Source: Streptomyces sp. TLI_171 (lineage in GTDB: Bacteria; Actinomycetota; Actinomycetes; Streptomycetales; Streptomycetaceae). Taken from it: a stretch of 64,000 nucleotides of DNA. Under the pieces are notes generated by a model. It had not been told where the DNA came from. It searched no databases and saw only the letters and a program-made list of their open reading frames with translations. Where the stretch lies: positions 4,278,001 to 4,342,000 of the forward strand of contig NZ_RAPS01000001.1 of NCBI RefSeq assembly GCF_003610255.1, in the 5' to 3' direction. Shown here piece after piece: positions 7,153 through 17,443 of this stretch (the stretch's first letter is position 1; every line of letters begins with the position of its first letter). The position numbers were made by a program, and so were the translations under genes.

Positions 7153-7671
7153 ATGGACGTGAGCGCGGTAGAGGGGCTGGCCGGCCTGGCCCTGGAAGAG
7201 CTGCGGGTGCTGCGCCGGGACGCCCTGGAGCAGGAGGCCGACCTGTCGTACCTGCGCCGCCTGCTGCACGGCCGGATGGACATCCTGCGGGCCGAACTGC
7301 AGCGCCGGGAGATCCCGGCGGCCCTCGCCAGCGAGGAGCAGTGCGCGCTGCTGGACCGGCTGCCGGCGATCCTCGCCGACGCCCCGTCCTCGATCCGCCG
7401 CCCGGCCCGGCACCTCACCCTCGGCCCGCCGCGCGGCGAGCGCTACCGGCGGGAGGCGGACGCCCTGATGGGCGACGTCCAGCTGGCGGACCTGGCGGCG
7501 CACGCCACCGCCGACCTGCTGGCCGCGATCGAGCGCCTGGACGAGCACCAGCGCGAGGTCTCCAGCCGCCGCAGCGCCCTGCAGCGGACGGCCGACGACT
7601 GCGGGGCGGAGATCACCCGCAGGTACCGTGAAGGGGAGGCCCGGGTCGACGACCTGCTCAGCGGAGGCTGA
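7153..7671 (+). CDS. rsiG: RsiG, c-di-GMP-dependent anti-sigma factor for WhiG
   Basis: This 172-residue, all-helical protein matches RsiG, which with c-di-GMP sequesters sigma WhiG and so holds back sporulation. The known c-di-GMP motif is E-x3-S-x2-R-x3-Q-x3-D, repeated on two helices of a coiled coil. Here the first copy is E28, S32, R35, H39, D43, with His in place of Gln. The second is Q133, S137, R140, Q144, D148, with Gln in place of Glu. Spacing is exact in both copies. Helices are separated by a linker with a conserved-looking RRPARHLTLGPPRGERY segment. The ATG start follows GGCAGGTGG. No sigma factor gene is adjacent, as in other streptomycetes. Confidence 0.78.
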   Translation: MDVSAVEGLAGLALEELRVLRRDALEQEADLSYLRRLLHGRMDILRAELQRREIPAALASEEQCALLDRLPAILADAPSSIRRPARHLTLGPPRGERYRREADALMGDVQLADLAAHATADLLAAIERLDEHQREVSSRRSALQRTADDCGAEITRRYREGEARVDDLLSGG

Positions 7672-7741
7672 GCGGGACGGACGGCGGCCGGGGCCCACCC
7701 ACCCTCACCGCACGTCCTTCGCACGTCCTGGAGACCCACCC

Positions 7742-8692
7742 GTGTCGCAGTCCGCCCTGCCCGCCCTCGCCGAGGTCATACGCTCCGGCTTCACCGAGGG
7801 CCGCCACCGCGGTTCGCTGGTCCTGCTCGACGCCGACGGTGCCGTCGAGTTCACCCTCGGCACCCCCGAGCTGCCGGTCTACCCGCGCTCCACCGCCAAG
7901 CCCTTCCAGGCGGTGGCCACCCTGCGGGCCGGCCTCGACCTGCACGGCGAACAGCTCGCGCTGGCCGCCTCCAGCCACTCCGCAGAACCGTTCCACCGCG
8001 CCGCGGTGCGCCGGATCCTGGCCGACGCCGGACTGACCGAGGCCGCCCTGCGGCTGCCCGCCGACCTGCCGCTGGACGAGGTGGAGGCGGAGGAGCTGCT
8101 GCGCTCCGGCGGGGAGCGCGCCCCGATCCTGATGGACTGCTCCGGCAAGCACGCCGCCTGGCTGGCCGCGTCGGCCGCCAACGGCTGGGACCTGGAGTCC
8201 TACCTCGCCCCGGCCCACCCGATCCAGCAGCTGGCCCGCACCGCGCTGGAGGAGGCCACCGGCGAGCGGGCCGCGCACCTGGGCACCGACGGCTGCGGGG
8301 CCCCGCTGCTGGCCGTCTCGCTGACCGGCCTGGCCCGCGGCTACCGGGCCCTCCTGCTGGCCGGGTCCGGCACCCCGCAGCGCCGGGTCGCCGACGCGAT
8401 GCGCGCCCACCCCGAGTTCGTGGCCGGCACCCGACGGGCCGACACCTGGCTGATGCGGGCGGTGCCCGGGGCGCTGTCGAAGATGGGCGCCGAGGCCGTG
8501 CAGGTGGTCGCGCTGGCCGACGGCCGGGCCCTCGCCTTCAAGATCGAGGACGGCGCGGAGCGCGCCCGCGGCCCGGTGCTGGCCGCCGCGCTGCGCCGCC
8601 TGGGCGTCCAGGACCCGGTGCTGGAGCGGATCGCCGCCGCCCCGCTGCACGGCGGCGGCCAGGTGGTCGGCGAGGTCCGCGCGGCGTTCTGA
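7742..8692 (+). CDS. Asparaginase (plant/Rhizobium AnsA-like family II)
   Basis: The 316-residue protein belongs to the bacterial asparaginase family related to Rhizobium etli L-asparaginase II, which is thermolabile or inducible and unrelated to E. coli AnsB. Family features seen are YPRSTAKPFQAVA near residues 47-59, ASSHSAEPFHR, the MDCSGKHAAWLAA segment with the Ser-x-x-Lys type nucleophile region, GTDGCGAPLLAVSL, and GALSKMGAEAV. It would release aspartate and ammonia in the cytoplasm, and no signal peptide is present. The GTG at 7742 is chosen because the frame upstream reads through the rsiG tail. Confidence 0.85.
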   Translation: MSQSALPALAEVIRSGFTEGRHRGSLVLLDADGAVEFTLGTPELPVYPRSTAKPFQAVATLRAGLDLHGEQLALAASSHSAEPFHRAAVRRILADAGLTEAALRLPADLPLDEVEAEELLRSGGERAPILMDCSGKHAAWLAASAANGWDLESYLAPAHPIQQLARTALEEATGERAAHLGTDGCGAPLLAVSLTGLARGYRALLLAGSGTPQRRVADAMRAHPEFVAGTRRADTWLMRAVPGALSKMGAEAVQVVALADGRALAFKIEDGAERARGPVLAAALRRLGVQDPVLERIAAAPLHGGGQVVGEVRAAF

Positions 8693-8788
8693 CGCCCCGT
8701 CGGACGGCCCGGGATGCCCGCGCGGGCGGATCGGTGCACGGTGGACGGCGGGGGAGTGCCAACCCATCGCCGCACAGGGAGAGTCGCC

Positions 8789-9004
8789 ATGACCGACCAC
8801 GTCTACCGGGTCACCGAGATCGTCGGGTCCTCGCACGAGGGTGTGGACGCCGCCATCCGCAACGGCATCGCCCGCGCGGGCCGCACACTGCGCAACCTGG
8901 ACTGGTTCGAGGTGGTGCAGGTCCGCGGCCAGCTCAAGGACGGGCAGATCGAGCACTACCAGGTCGGCCTGAAGGTCGGCTTCCGGCTCGACGACGAGGA
9001 CTGA
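8789..9004 (+). CDS. Dodecin family flavin-binding protein
   Basis: A 71-residue dodecin forms a 12-subunit shell that stores or buffers flavins; some actinobacterial members also bind CoA. The sequence shows the family order: HVYRVTEIVGSSHEGVD, then AIRNGIARAGRTLRNLDWFEVVQ (with the flavin-stacking Trp), then the closing strand HYQVGLKVGFRL. The ATG follows AGGGAGAG. The gene stands alone and ends in a strong hairpin shared with the convergent ppa gene. Confidence 0.92.
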   Translation: MTDHVYRVTEIVGSSHEGVDAAIRNGIARAGRTLRNLDWFEVVQVRGQLKDGQIEHYQVGLKVGFRLDDED

Positions 9005-9062
9005 CCCGCCGTCAGCACCCTCCGTCAGCACCGCCCGCCGGCCCTGCCGGACGGGGACGCAC

Positions 9063-9096
9063 CAGGGGCGGGAGTCCGACCGGACTCCCGCCCCTG
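9063..9096. terminator. Bidirectional terminator between dodecin and ppa
   Basis: A perfect 16-bp stem, CAGGGGCGGGAGTCCG with its complement around an AC loop, lies between two convergent genes. Confidence 0.85.
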
Positions 9097-9114
9097 TGGC
9101 GGTCCAGGCGCGGC

Positions 9115-9606
9115 TCAGTGGCCGCCCTGCTCCTGCAGACGCTTGATCGAGGCCTCGATCTCGGCCTCGGCCTCGGCCCGGCCGACCCAGTCGGCGCCCT
9201 GGACGGACTTGCCCGGCTCCAGGTCCTTGTAGACCTCGAAGAAGTGCTGGATCTCCAGGCGGTCGAACTCCGACACGTCCTGCAGGTCCTGCAGGTGCGA
9301 CCAGCGCGGGTCGGTCGCCGGGACGCACAGCAGCTTGTCGTCGCCGCCGGCCTCGTCGGTCATGTGGAACATACCGATGGCGCGGCACTTGATCAGGCAG
9401 CCGGGGAAGGTCGGCTCCTCCAGGATGACCAGCGCGTCCAGCGGGTCGCCGTCGTCCGCGAGGGTGCCCTCGACGTAGCCGTAGTCGGCCGGGTAGCGGG
9501 TCGAGGTGAAGAGCATCCGGTCCAGGCGGAGGCGACCGGTCTCATGGTCGACCTCGTACTTGTTGCGCGAGCCCTTCGGGATCTCGATCAGGACGTCGAA
9601 CTCCAA
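9115..9606 (-). CDS. ppa: Inorganic pyrophosphatase (family I)
   Basis: This 163-residue soluble pyrophosphatase hydrolyses PPi from biosynthetic reactions. Family I features are IPKGSRNKYE, the DYGYVEGTLADDGDPLDALV metal-binding segment, and the C-terminal FFEVYKDLEPGK. The start is taken as the TTG at 9606, giving MEFDVLIEIP as in S. coelicolor Ppa. A GGAGG ribosome site precedes it by 5 nt. A longer TTG start at 9618 would include that ribosome site in the coding region. It is divergent from dacB, as in other streptomycetes. Confidence 0.93.
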   Translation of the reverse strand: MEFDVLIEIPKGSRNKYEVDHETGRLRLDRMLFTSTRYPADYGYVEGTLADDGDPLDALVILEEPTFPGCLIKCRAIGMFHMTDEAGGDDKLLCVPATDPRWSHLQDLQDVSEFDRLEIQHFFEVYKDLEPGKSVQGADWVGRAEAEAEIEASIKRLQEQGGH

Positions 9607-9683
9607 CGGTTCCTCCAAGGGTTGGGACTGACAGAATCCAAGTGTCTCCTACGGCAGGGTGTGCTCAGGAAAGGGGCCGGTCG

Positions 9684-11177
9684 GTGAGAGCAGGGACAGG
9701 GGCGGGACGCGGGCGCAGGGCCGCGCTCGCGGGTGTGCTGGGGGTGGCGCTGGCGGCCGGGGTGACGGTCGCGGATCCGGCGCTGGCGCAGCCGTCGCCG
9801 AGCGCCAACCACGGCAAGCGCGGCGAGGACGCCCACCCCTCGCCGGGCCCGGGCAGGGACGACCGGGGCAACGGCCAGCAGGAGCGCCGCGGCAACCGGC
9901 ACCGCGCGGTGCCGGTCAAGGGCCCGGTGCTGGCCGCCGGCGACTCCGCCGACAGCAAGGCGCCGACCGGCAGCGGGCTGCGCAGCGCGCTCGGCAGCAC
10001 CGTCCAGGACAAGTCGCTGGGCACCCTGAACTTCGCGGTCGCCGACGCCGCCACCGGCGAGTTCCTGTTCGGTTCGCAGGAGAACGCCCCCGCCACGCCC
10101 GCCTCCACCACCAAGCTGGCCACCTCGGTCGCCGCGCTGGCGCTGCTGCCCGCCGACCACCGGATCGCCACCACCGTGGTGCAGGGCGCCCCCGGCCAGA
10201 TCACCCTGGTCGGCGGCGGCGACCCCACGCTGACCGCGCTGCCCGCCGACCAGATCAAGGTCGGCGGGGCGGGCGTGGACGCGGAGAGCGCACCGGCCTC
10301 GATGGCCGAGCTGGCCCGCCGCACCGCCGCCGCGCTGAAGGCGGCCGGCACCACCTCGGTGAAGCTGGCGTACGACACCTCGCTGTACACGGGGCCGCTG
10401 CTGCACAAGGACCACGACGCGATGAACATCGCCGCGGTCACCCCGCTGATGGTCGACGAGGGCCGGATCGACCCGCGCTCCCCCGACGAGGCCCCGGCCC
10501 GGGTGTTCGACCCGGCCGGGCAGGCCGCCGACTCCTTCGCGAACTTCCTGAAGGCCGAGGGCATCACCGTCCAGGGCAAGCCCGCGCAGGCCACCGCCGG
10601 TGCGGGGGCGCAGGAGCTGGCCCGGGTGGAGTCCCCGGTGATCGGCCGGCTGGTGGAGCGGCTGCTGACCGCCTCCGACAACACGCTGGCCGAGGCGGTC
10701 GCCCGGCAGGTGGCGATCGCCGCCGGGCAGCCGGCCAGCTTCGACGGGGCGGCGAAGGCCGTCACCGACCGGCTGACCGCGCTGGGCGTGCCGCTGACCG
10801 GGGTGGTGATCACCGACGGCAGCGGTCTGGCCAAGGCCAACCTGATCCCGCCGATCACCCTGGTGAAGGTGCTCGCCGCGGCCGCCTCCCCGGACCACCC
10901 GGAGCTGCGCCCGGTGCTCACCGGCCTGCCGATCGCGGGCTTCACCGGCACCCTGGTGAACCGTTTCGGCGCCAAGTCGGGTGCGGCCGAGGCGGCGGGC
11001 ATCGTGCGCGCCAAGACCGGCACCCTGCAGGGCGTCAACACGCTGGCCGGCACCGTGGTGGACGCCGACGGGCGGGTGCTGGCGTTCGCCCTGATGACCC
11101 GCACCACCGCCGACCCGACCGCTGCCCGGGCGGCGGTCGACCGGATCGTGGCCCGGATCGCCGCCTGCGGCTGCTGA
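9684..11177 (+). CDS. dacB: D-alanyl-D-alanine carboxypeptidase/endopeptidase (PBP4 type)
   Basis: This 497-residue secreted class C penicillin-binding protein trims or cleaves peptidoglycan crosslinks. It starts with a signal peptide (RGRRAALAGVLGVALAAGV...ALAQ) and a Ser/Gly-rich charged linker. The three active-site motifs are STTK (about residue 140), SDN (about 331) and KTG (about 444), with GVVITDGSGLAKANLI between the last two. The GTG at 9684 follows AGGAAAGGGG. The order ppa, dacB, metalloprotease, tilS, hpt, ftsH is a conserved streptomycete block. Confidence 0.9.
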   Translation: MRAGTGAGRGRRAALAGVLGVALAAGVTVADPALAQPSPSANHGKRGEDAHPSPGPGRDDRGNGQQERRGNRHRAVPVKGPVLAAGDSADSKAPTGSGLRSALGSTVQDKSLGTLNFAVADAATGEFLFGSQENAPATPASTTKLATSVAALALLPADHRIATTVVQGAPGQITLVGGGDPTLTALPADQIKVGGAGVDAESAPASMAELARRTAAALKAAGTTSVKLAYDTSLYTGPLLHKDHDAMNIAAVTPLMVDEGRIDPRSPDEAPARVFDPAGQAADSFANFLKAEGITVQGKPAQATAGAGAQELARVESPVIGRLVERLLTASDNTLAEAVARQVAIAAGQPASFDGAAKAVTDRLTALGVPLTGVVITDGSGLAKANLIPPITLVKVLAAAASPDHPELRPVLTGLPIAGFTGTLVNRFGAKSGAAEAAGIVRAKTGTLQGVNTLAGTVVDADGRVLAFALMTRTTADPTAARAAVDRIVARIAACGC

Positions 11178-11207
11178 GCCGGCCGGCCGCCGGGCCGAGC
11201 GCGAACT

Positions 11208-11237
11208 GACGGCCCGTCGGACCTCCGGCGGGCCGTC
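11208..11237 (+). terminator. Hairpin terminator after dacB
   Basis: GACGGCCCG and CGGGCCGTC form the base of a hairpin with a short imperfect upper stem, 30 nt after the dacB stop. Confidence 0.6.
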
Positions 11238-11296
11238 GGCGCATCGGCGTCCCCGCCCGTCTCCCCCGGGCGGGGGCGAGCACGTACGGTGAGGGC

Positions 11297-12448
11297 ATGA
11301 CGAGCGCTAGCGGCGGTGCGGAGATGGTGGACTGGGATCTCGCGGTGGCTACCGCGGCGCGGCTCGCCCGGCCCGGGCCGCGGGTCTCCCGGGAGGAGGC
11401 CCGCGCGGTGGTCGCCGAGCTGCGCCGGCACGCCGCGGAGGCGGAGCGGCACGTGCGCGAGTACACCCGGATGGGGTCCGCGGAGACGGCCGGCACCCCG
11501 GTGCTGGTGGTGGACCGGCCCGGCTGGGTGCGGGCCAACGTGGCGGGGTTCCGGACGGTGGTGCGGCCGCTGACCGACCGGCTGGCGGCCCGCCGCTCGG
11601 CGGGCCGGGGCGCGGCCGCGGCCGGCGCGGCGGGGGCCAAGGCGACGGGGGTGGAGGTCGGCCTGGTGCTGGCGTTCCTGTCGGCGAAGGTGCTCGGCCA
11701 GTACGAGACCTTCGCCCCGCCGGAGCTGCCGAGCGCCCCGGACAGCCCGGAGACGCTGTTCGACCAGCCGCGCCGGGGCCTGGCGGTGCCGCCCGGGCGG
11801 CTGCTGCTGGTGGCGCCGAACATCGTCCAGGTGGAGCGCGAACTCGACGTCGCCCCGCACGACTTCCGGCTCTGGGTGTGCCTGCACGAGGAGACCCACC
11901 GGACCCAGTTCACCGCGGTGCCGTGGCTGCGCGACCACATCCAGTCCGAGGTGCAGGACTTCCTGGCGCAGACCGACGTCGACCCGGCGGCGTTCCTGGA
12001 GCGGCTGCGCGAGGCGCTGGGCGGCATCCCGGGCCTGGGCGGCCGGGGCAACGGCTCGTCCGCGGGCAGCCTGACCGAGCTGGTGCAGACGCCCGCGCAG
12101 CGGGAGATCCTGGCCCGGCTGACCGCGGTGATGTCGCTGCTGGAGGGCCACGCGGACGTGGTGATGGACGGCGTGGGCCCGGCGGTGGTGCCCTCGGTGG
12201 CGGAGATCCGGGAGAAGTTCCAGCGCCGCCGCGACCGCGGCAGCGGCCGGCTCGACCTGGTGCTGCGCCGGGTGCTCGGGATGGACGCCAAGCTGCGGCA
12301 GTACCAGGACGGGGCGGTGTTCGTCCGCGGCGTGGTGGAGCGGGTCGGGATGGAGGGGTTCAACCGGGTGTGGACCTCGCCGAACACGCTGCCGACCAAG
12401 GACGAGATCCACGACCCGGCGTCCTGGGTGGCCCGCGTCATCGGCTGA
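11297..12448 (+). CDS. Zinc-dependent metalloprotease (DUF2342 family)
   Basis: The 383-residue protein is of the actinobacterial DUF2342 family, annotated as zinc-dependent metalloprotease or as F420-biosynthesis-associated protein. The zinc-binding HExxH motif is H197-E-E-T-H201. The surrounding region has RPGWVRANVAGFRTVVRPL near residue 70, VLAFLSAKVLGQYE, and MSLLEGHADVVMDGVG, where the downstream Glu-Gly-His helix lies. The substrate is unknown. The start ATG has TACGGT 6 nt upstream, suggesting a leaderless transcript. It sits between dacB and tilS, its usual place. Confidence 0.85.
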   Translation: MTSASGGAEMVDWDLAVATAARLARPGPRVSREEARAVVAELRRHAAEAERHVREYTRMGSAETAGTPVLVVDRPGWVRANVAGFRTVVRPLTDRLAARRSAGRGAAAAGAAGAKATGVEVGLVLAFLSAKVLGQYETFAPPELPSAPDSPETLFDQPRRGLAVPPGRLLLVAPNIVQVERELDVAPHDFRLWVCLHEETHRTQFTAVPWLRDHIQSEVQDFLAQTDVDPAAFLERLREALGGIPGLGGRGNGSSAGSLTELVQTPAQREILARLTAVMSLLEGHADVVMDGVGPAVVPSVAEIREKFQRRRDRGSGRLDLVLRRVLGMDAKLRQYQDGAVFVRGVVERVGMEGFNRVWTSPNTLPTKDEIHDPASWVARVIG

Positions 12449-12659
12449 ACCGGCGGGGCCGGGCCGAAACGTCAACGGCCCGAGTCGTACACCTGGCGGC
12501 AGACGTAACGTTTCTTCATTCACCCGTACGTGGGACCGTGGAACCGCCGTTGGCGCGGGTGGCGCGGGCGGTGGCCGGGTTCTGCGACCATCTGTGAGCG
12601 CCTGGTGACCGAGAGCTGACAGGCGGTCCCGAACCTCCCTCCGCCAAGGAGTGCCAACC

Positions 12660-13796
12660 ATGGGCCCACACCCCGCTGTCGCGGCGATACGCCTCGCCGT
12701 CCGCCGTACCCTCGCCGAGCTCGCCGCCGAGGCGGGCGTCACCCCGGGCGGGCCGGTGCGCGACCGTGCCACGCCCGCCCCCGTGCCGGTGCCCGCGCTG
12801 GCCGGCACCGCGACCGTGCCCGGCACGCTGATCGGCAACGCCCGCCGGCACCCCTCCGGCCTGCCCCGCACGCCCGCCGCGCCCGGCTCCCCGCTGGTGC
12901 TGGTGGCGGTCTCCGGCGGCGCCGACTCGATGGCGCTGGCCACCGCCACCGCCTTCGAGGCCCCCAAGCTCGGCCTGCGGGTCGGCGCGGTCACCGTCGA
13001 CCACGGCCTGCAGGACGGCTCCGCCGAACGCGCCGAACTGGTCGCCGTCCGGCTGCGCGAACTCGGCCTCGACCCGGTGGAGGCCGTCGCGGTGCGGGTG
13101 GGCCGCGCGGGCGGCCCGGAGAGCGCCGCCCGGGACGCCCGCTACGCCGCCCTCGACCTGGCCGCCGAACGCCACGGCGCGCTCGCCGTGCTGCTCGGCC
13201 ACACCCGCGACGACCAGGCGGAGACGGTGCTGCTGGGCCTGGCCCGCGGCTCCGGGTCCCGCTCGCTGGCCGGGATGCCCGCGCAGAAGGGCCGCTACCG
13301 CCGCCCGCTGCTGGAGCTCGACCGGGCCGCCACCCGGCAGGCCTGCACCGCGCAGTCCATCCCGGTCTGGGACGACCCGCACAACGCCGATCCGGCCTAC
13401 ACCCGCTCCCGGGTCCGCCACGAGGTGCTGCCGGTGCTGGAGAAGCACCTGGGCGGCGGCGTGGTCGAGGCGCTGGCCCGCACCGCCCGGCTGTTCCGCG
13501 ACGACGCCGACGCGCTGGACCAGTGGGCCGCCCTCGCCGAGCGCGACCTGCGCGCCCCGGACGGCGCGCTGGACGTCGGCAAGCTCGCCGAACTGCCGCC
13601 CGCGGTGCGCCGCCGGGTGCTGCGCCGGGCCGCGCTGCGGGCGGGCTGCCCGGCCGGCGACCTGTTCGCCCGGCACCTGGAATCCGTGGACCTGCTGGTC
13701 ACCGGCTGGCGCGGCCAGGGCCCGCTGCACCTACCCGGGGGCGTCGAAGCCGTGCGCCGGTGTGGCACGCTGGTGTTTCGGCGGCCGGGCGACTGA
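12660..13796 (+). CDS. tilS: tRNA(Ile)-lysidine synthase
   Basis: TilS converts C34 of the CAU-anticodon isoleucine tRNA to lysidine with ATP and lysine, so the tRNA reads AUA. The ATP-pyrophosphatase P-loop is SGGADS at residues 85-90, followed by VTVDHGLQDGSAERAE and LLGHTRDDQAETVLLGL. The C-terminal part has RSRVRHEVLPVLEKH. The protein is 378 residues. About 45 Pro/Ala-rich residues lie between the N-terminal helix and the P-loop, longer than in relatives I remember. ATG 12660 follows AAGGAG with 8-nt spacing. It is followed by hpt, its common partner. Confidence 0.92.
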   Translation: MGPHPAVAAIRLAVRRTLAELAAEAGVTPGGPVRDRATPAPVPVPALAGTATVPGTLIGNARRHPSGLPRTPAAPGSPLVLVAVSGGADSMALATATAFEAPKLGLRVGAVTVDHGLQDGSAERAELVAVRLRELGLDPVEAVAVRVGRAGGPESAARDARYAALDLAAERHGALAVLLGHTRDDQAETVLLGLARGSGSRSLAGMPAQKGRYRRPLLELDRAATRQACTAQSIPVWDDPHNADPAYTRSRVRHEVLPVLEKHLGGGVVEALARTARLFRDDADALDQWAALAERDLRAPDGALDVGKLAELPPAVRRRVLRRAALRAGCPAGDLFARHLESVDLLVTGWRGQGPLHLPGGVEAVRRCGTLVFRRPGD

Positions 13797-13856
13797 GCAC
13801 GAACGTGTCGTACCGCCGTCGAACCCAGACCCCGAACGTTTGAGGACGTATCCCCG

Positions 13857-14411
13857 GTGGACCAGAACGACATGGGCGCAGACCTCGCGAAGGTGCTCAT
13901 CAGCAAGGACGAGATCGACGCCAAGCTGGTGGAGCTGGCCGCGCGGATCGACCAGGACTACGCGGGGAAGGACCTCCTGCTGGTCGGAGTCCTCAAGGGC
14001 GCCGTGATGGTGATGGCCGACCTGGCCCGGGCCCTGCACAGCCAGGTGACCATGGACTGGATGGCGGTCTCCTCGTACGGCATGGGCACCAAGTCCTCCG
14101 GGGTGGTGCGCATCCTCAAGGACCTCGACACCGACATCGCCGGCCGGGACGTGCTGATCGTCGAGGACATCATCGACTCCGGTCTGACGCTGTCCTGGCT
14201 GCTCGGCAACCTCGGCTCGCGCGGTCCGGCCTCGCTGAAGGTGTGCACCCTGCTGCGCAAGCCGGACGCCGCCAAGGTGGAGATCGACGTCGAGTACGTG
14301 GGCTTCGACATCCCCAACGAGTTCGTGGTCGGCTACGGCCTGGACTACGCCGAGAAGCTGCGCAACCTGCCGTTCATCGGCACCCTGGCGCCGCACGTCT
14401 ACGGGGGCTGA
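13857..14411 (+). CDS. hpt: Hypoxanthine phosphoribosyltransferase
   Basis: The 184-residue salvage enzyme converts hypoxanthine (or guanine) and PRPP to IMP (GMP). The PRPP-binding loop is VLIVEDIIDSGLT and the substrate-side segment is VGVLKGAVMVMADL. VGFDIPNEFVVGYGLDYAEK is the conserved C-terminal stretch. The GTG at 13857 gives MDQNDMGADLAKVLIS; an ATG five codons later is an alternative. It is followed by a terminator and then ftsH, the same order as in many Gram-positive bacteria. Confidence 0.94.
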   Translation: MDQNDMGADLAKVLISKDEIDAKLVELAARIDQDYAGKDLLLVGVLKGAVMVMADLARALHSQVTMDWMAVSSYGMGTKSSGVVRILKDLDTDIAGRDVLIVEDIIDSGLTLSWLLGNLGSRGPASLKVCTLLRKPDAAKVEIDVEYVGFDIPNEFVVGYGLDYAEKLRNLPFIGTLAPHVYGG

Positions 14412-14423
14412 ACCGTTCGGGCG

Positions 14424-14455
14424 ACGGGCGGGAACAGTGCCCCGTTCCCGCCCGT
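14424..14455 (+). terminator. Hairpin terminator after hpt
   Basis: A 12-bp stem (ACGGGCGGGAAC pairing with GTTCCCGCCCGT) has an 8-nt loop and begins 12 nt after the hpt stop. Confidence 0.8.
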
Positions 14456-14634
14456 TGTGCGGGGGTAGGAAAATAGTCCGCACCGTGGTGTGATCCCGCC
14501 GTGATCGGGGGTCGCTGCGGTACGGTCCAATCAACCGCTCGTCTGACGAGCACATATCGGAAGCGCCGAGGCCCCACAGCCGAGCAGCGCCCGTTGAATT
14601 GGCAGGAGGGACGGGGCGGTGACGCCCCGCATGG

Positions 14635-16677
<2,043 letters not shown>

Positions 16678-16786
16678 CCGCTCGACCACCTGTTCGGAAT
16701 GGATGCCGCGTTTCCTGGGTTTGTACCCTGGAGGCGCGGCATTCGTGCTGCACGGACCTTTCCTTCTGACGAGCAGCGAGGCACGC

Positions 16787-17392
16787 ATGATCGACCCGGT
16801 GACGCTCGACGGTGAGTCCACCGTCGGCCAGTTCGACCAGAAGCGGGCCGAGAACGCCGTCCGCGAGCTGCTCCTCGCGGTCGGCGAGGACCCGGACCGC
16901 GAAGGCCTGCTGGAGACGCCGGCCCGGGTCGCCCGCGCCTACAAGGAGATATTCGCGGGCCTGTGGCAGCAGCCGGAGGACGTGCTCACCACCACCTTCG
17001 ACCTCGGTCACGACGAGATGGTGCTGGTCAAGGACATCGAGGTGTTCTCCACCTGCGAGCACCACCTGGTCCCGTTCCGCGGTGTCGCGCACGTCGGCTA
17101 CATCCCCTCCACCAGCGGCAAGATCACCGGCCTGTCGAAGCTGGCCCGGCTGGTCGACGTGTACGCCCGCCGCCCGCAGGTGCAGGAGCGCCTCACCAGC
17201 CAGGTCGCGGACGCGCTGATGCGCATCCTGGAGCCGCGCGGCGCGATCGTGGTGATCGAGTGCGAGCACATGTGCATGTCGATGCGCGGCATCCGCAAGC
17301 CCGGCGCGAAGACCATCACCTCGGCGGTCCGCGGCCAGCTGCGCGACCCCGCCACCCGCAACGAGGCGATGAGCCTGATCATCGCCCGCTGA
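16787..17392 (+). CDS. folE: GTP cyclohydrolase I
   Basis: This 201-residue enzyme makes dihydroneopterin triphosphate from GTP, the first step of tetrahydrofolate synthesis. Zinc ligands are in STCEHHLVPF and ECEHMCMSMRG. The core signature GKITGLSKLARLVDVYARRPQVQE is intact. The ATG at 16787 begins the conserved protein; upstream in-frame codons are less likely. It precedes folP, folB and folK, but a convergent esterase gene and the lysyltransferase-like gene intervene, so it is probably its own transcript. Confidence 0.96.
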   Translation: MIDPVTLDGESTVGQFDQKRAENAVRELLLAVGEDPDREGLLETPARVARAYKEIFAGLWQQPEDVLTTTFDLGHDEMVLVKDIEVFSTCEHHLVPFRGVAHVGYIPSTSGKITGLSKLARLVDVYARRPQVQERLTSQVADALMRILEPRGAIVVIECEHMCMSMRGIRKPGAKTITSAVRGQLRDPATRNEAMSLIIAR

Positions 17393-17407
17393 CGCCCCGT
17401 CGACGCC

Positions 17408-17442
17408 GTGAGGGCGCGCCCCCGACGGGGGCGCGCCCTCAC
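17408..17442. terminator. Bidirectional terminator between folE and the esterase gene
   Basis: A perfect 16-bp stem, GTGAGGGCGCGCCCCC with its complement, closes on a 3-nt loop. It sits between convergent genes and ends one base before the esterase stop codon. Confidence 0.88.
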
Positions 17443-17443
17443 G

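Noticed and set aside
9607..9618. TTG 9618 as the ppa start
   Set aside because: It would place the GGAGG ribosome site inside the gene; TTG 9606 gives the N terminus of the S. coelicolor enzyme.
9665..12994. 1109-codon minus-strand open frame
   Set aside because: It is antisense to dacB and the metalloprotease, has no recognisable domain, and is Ser/Arg/Pro-rich, as expected for a frame opposite high-G+C coding sequence.
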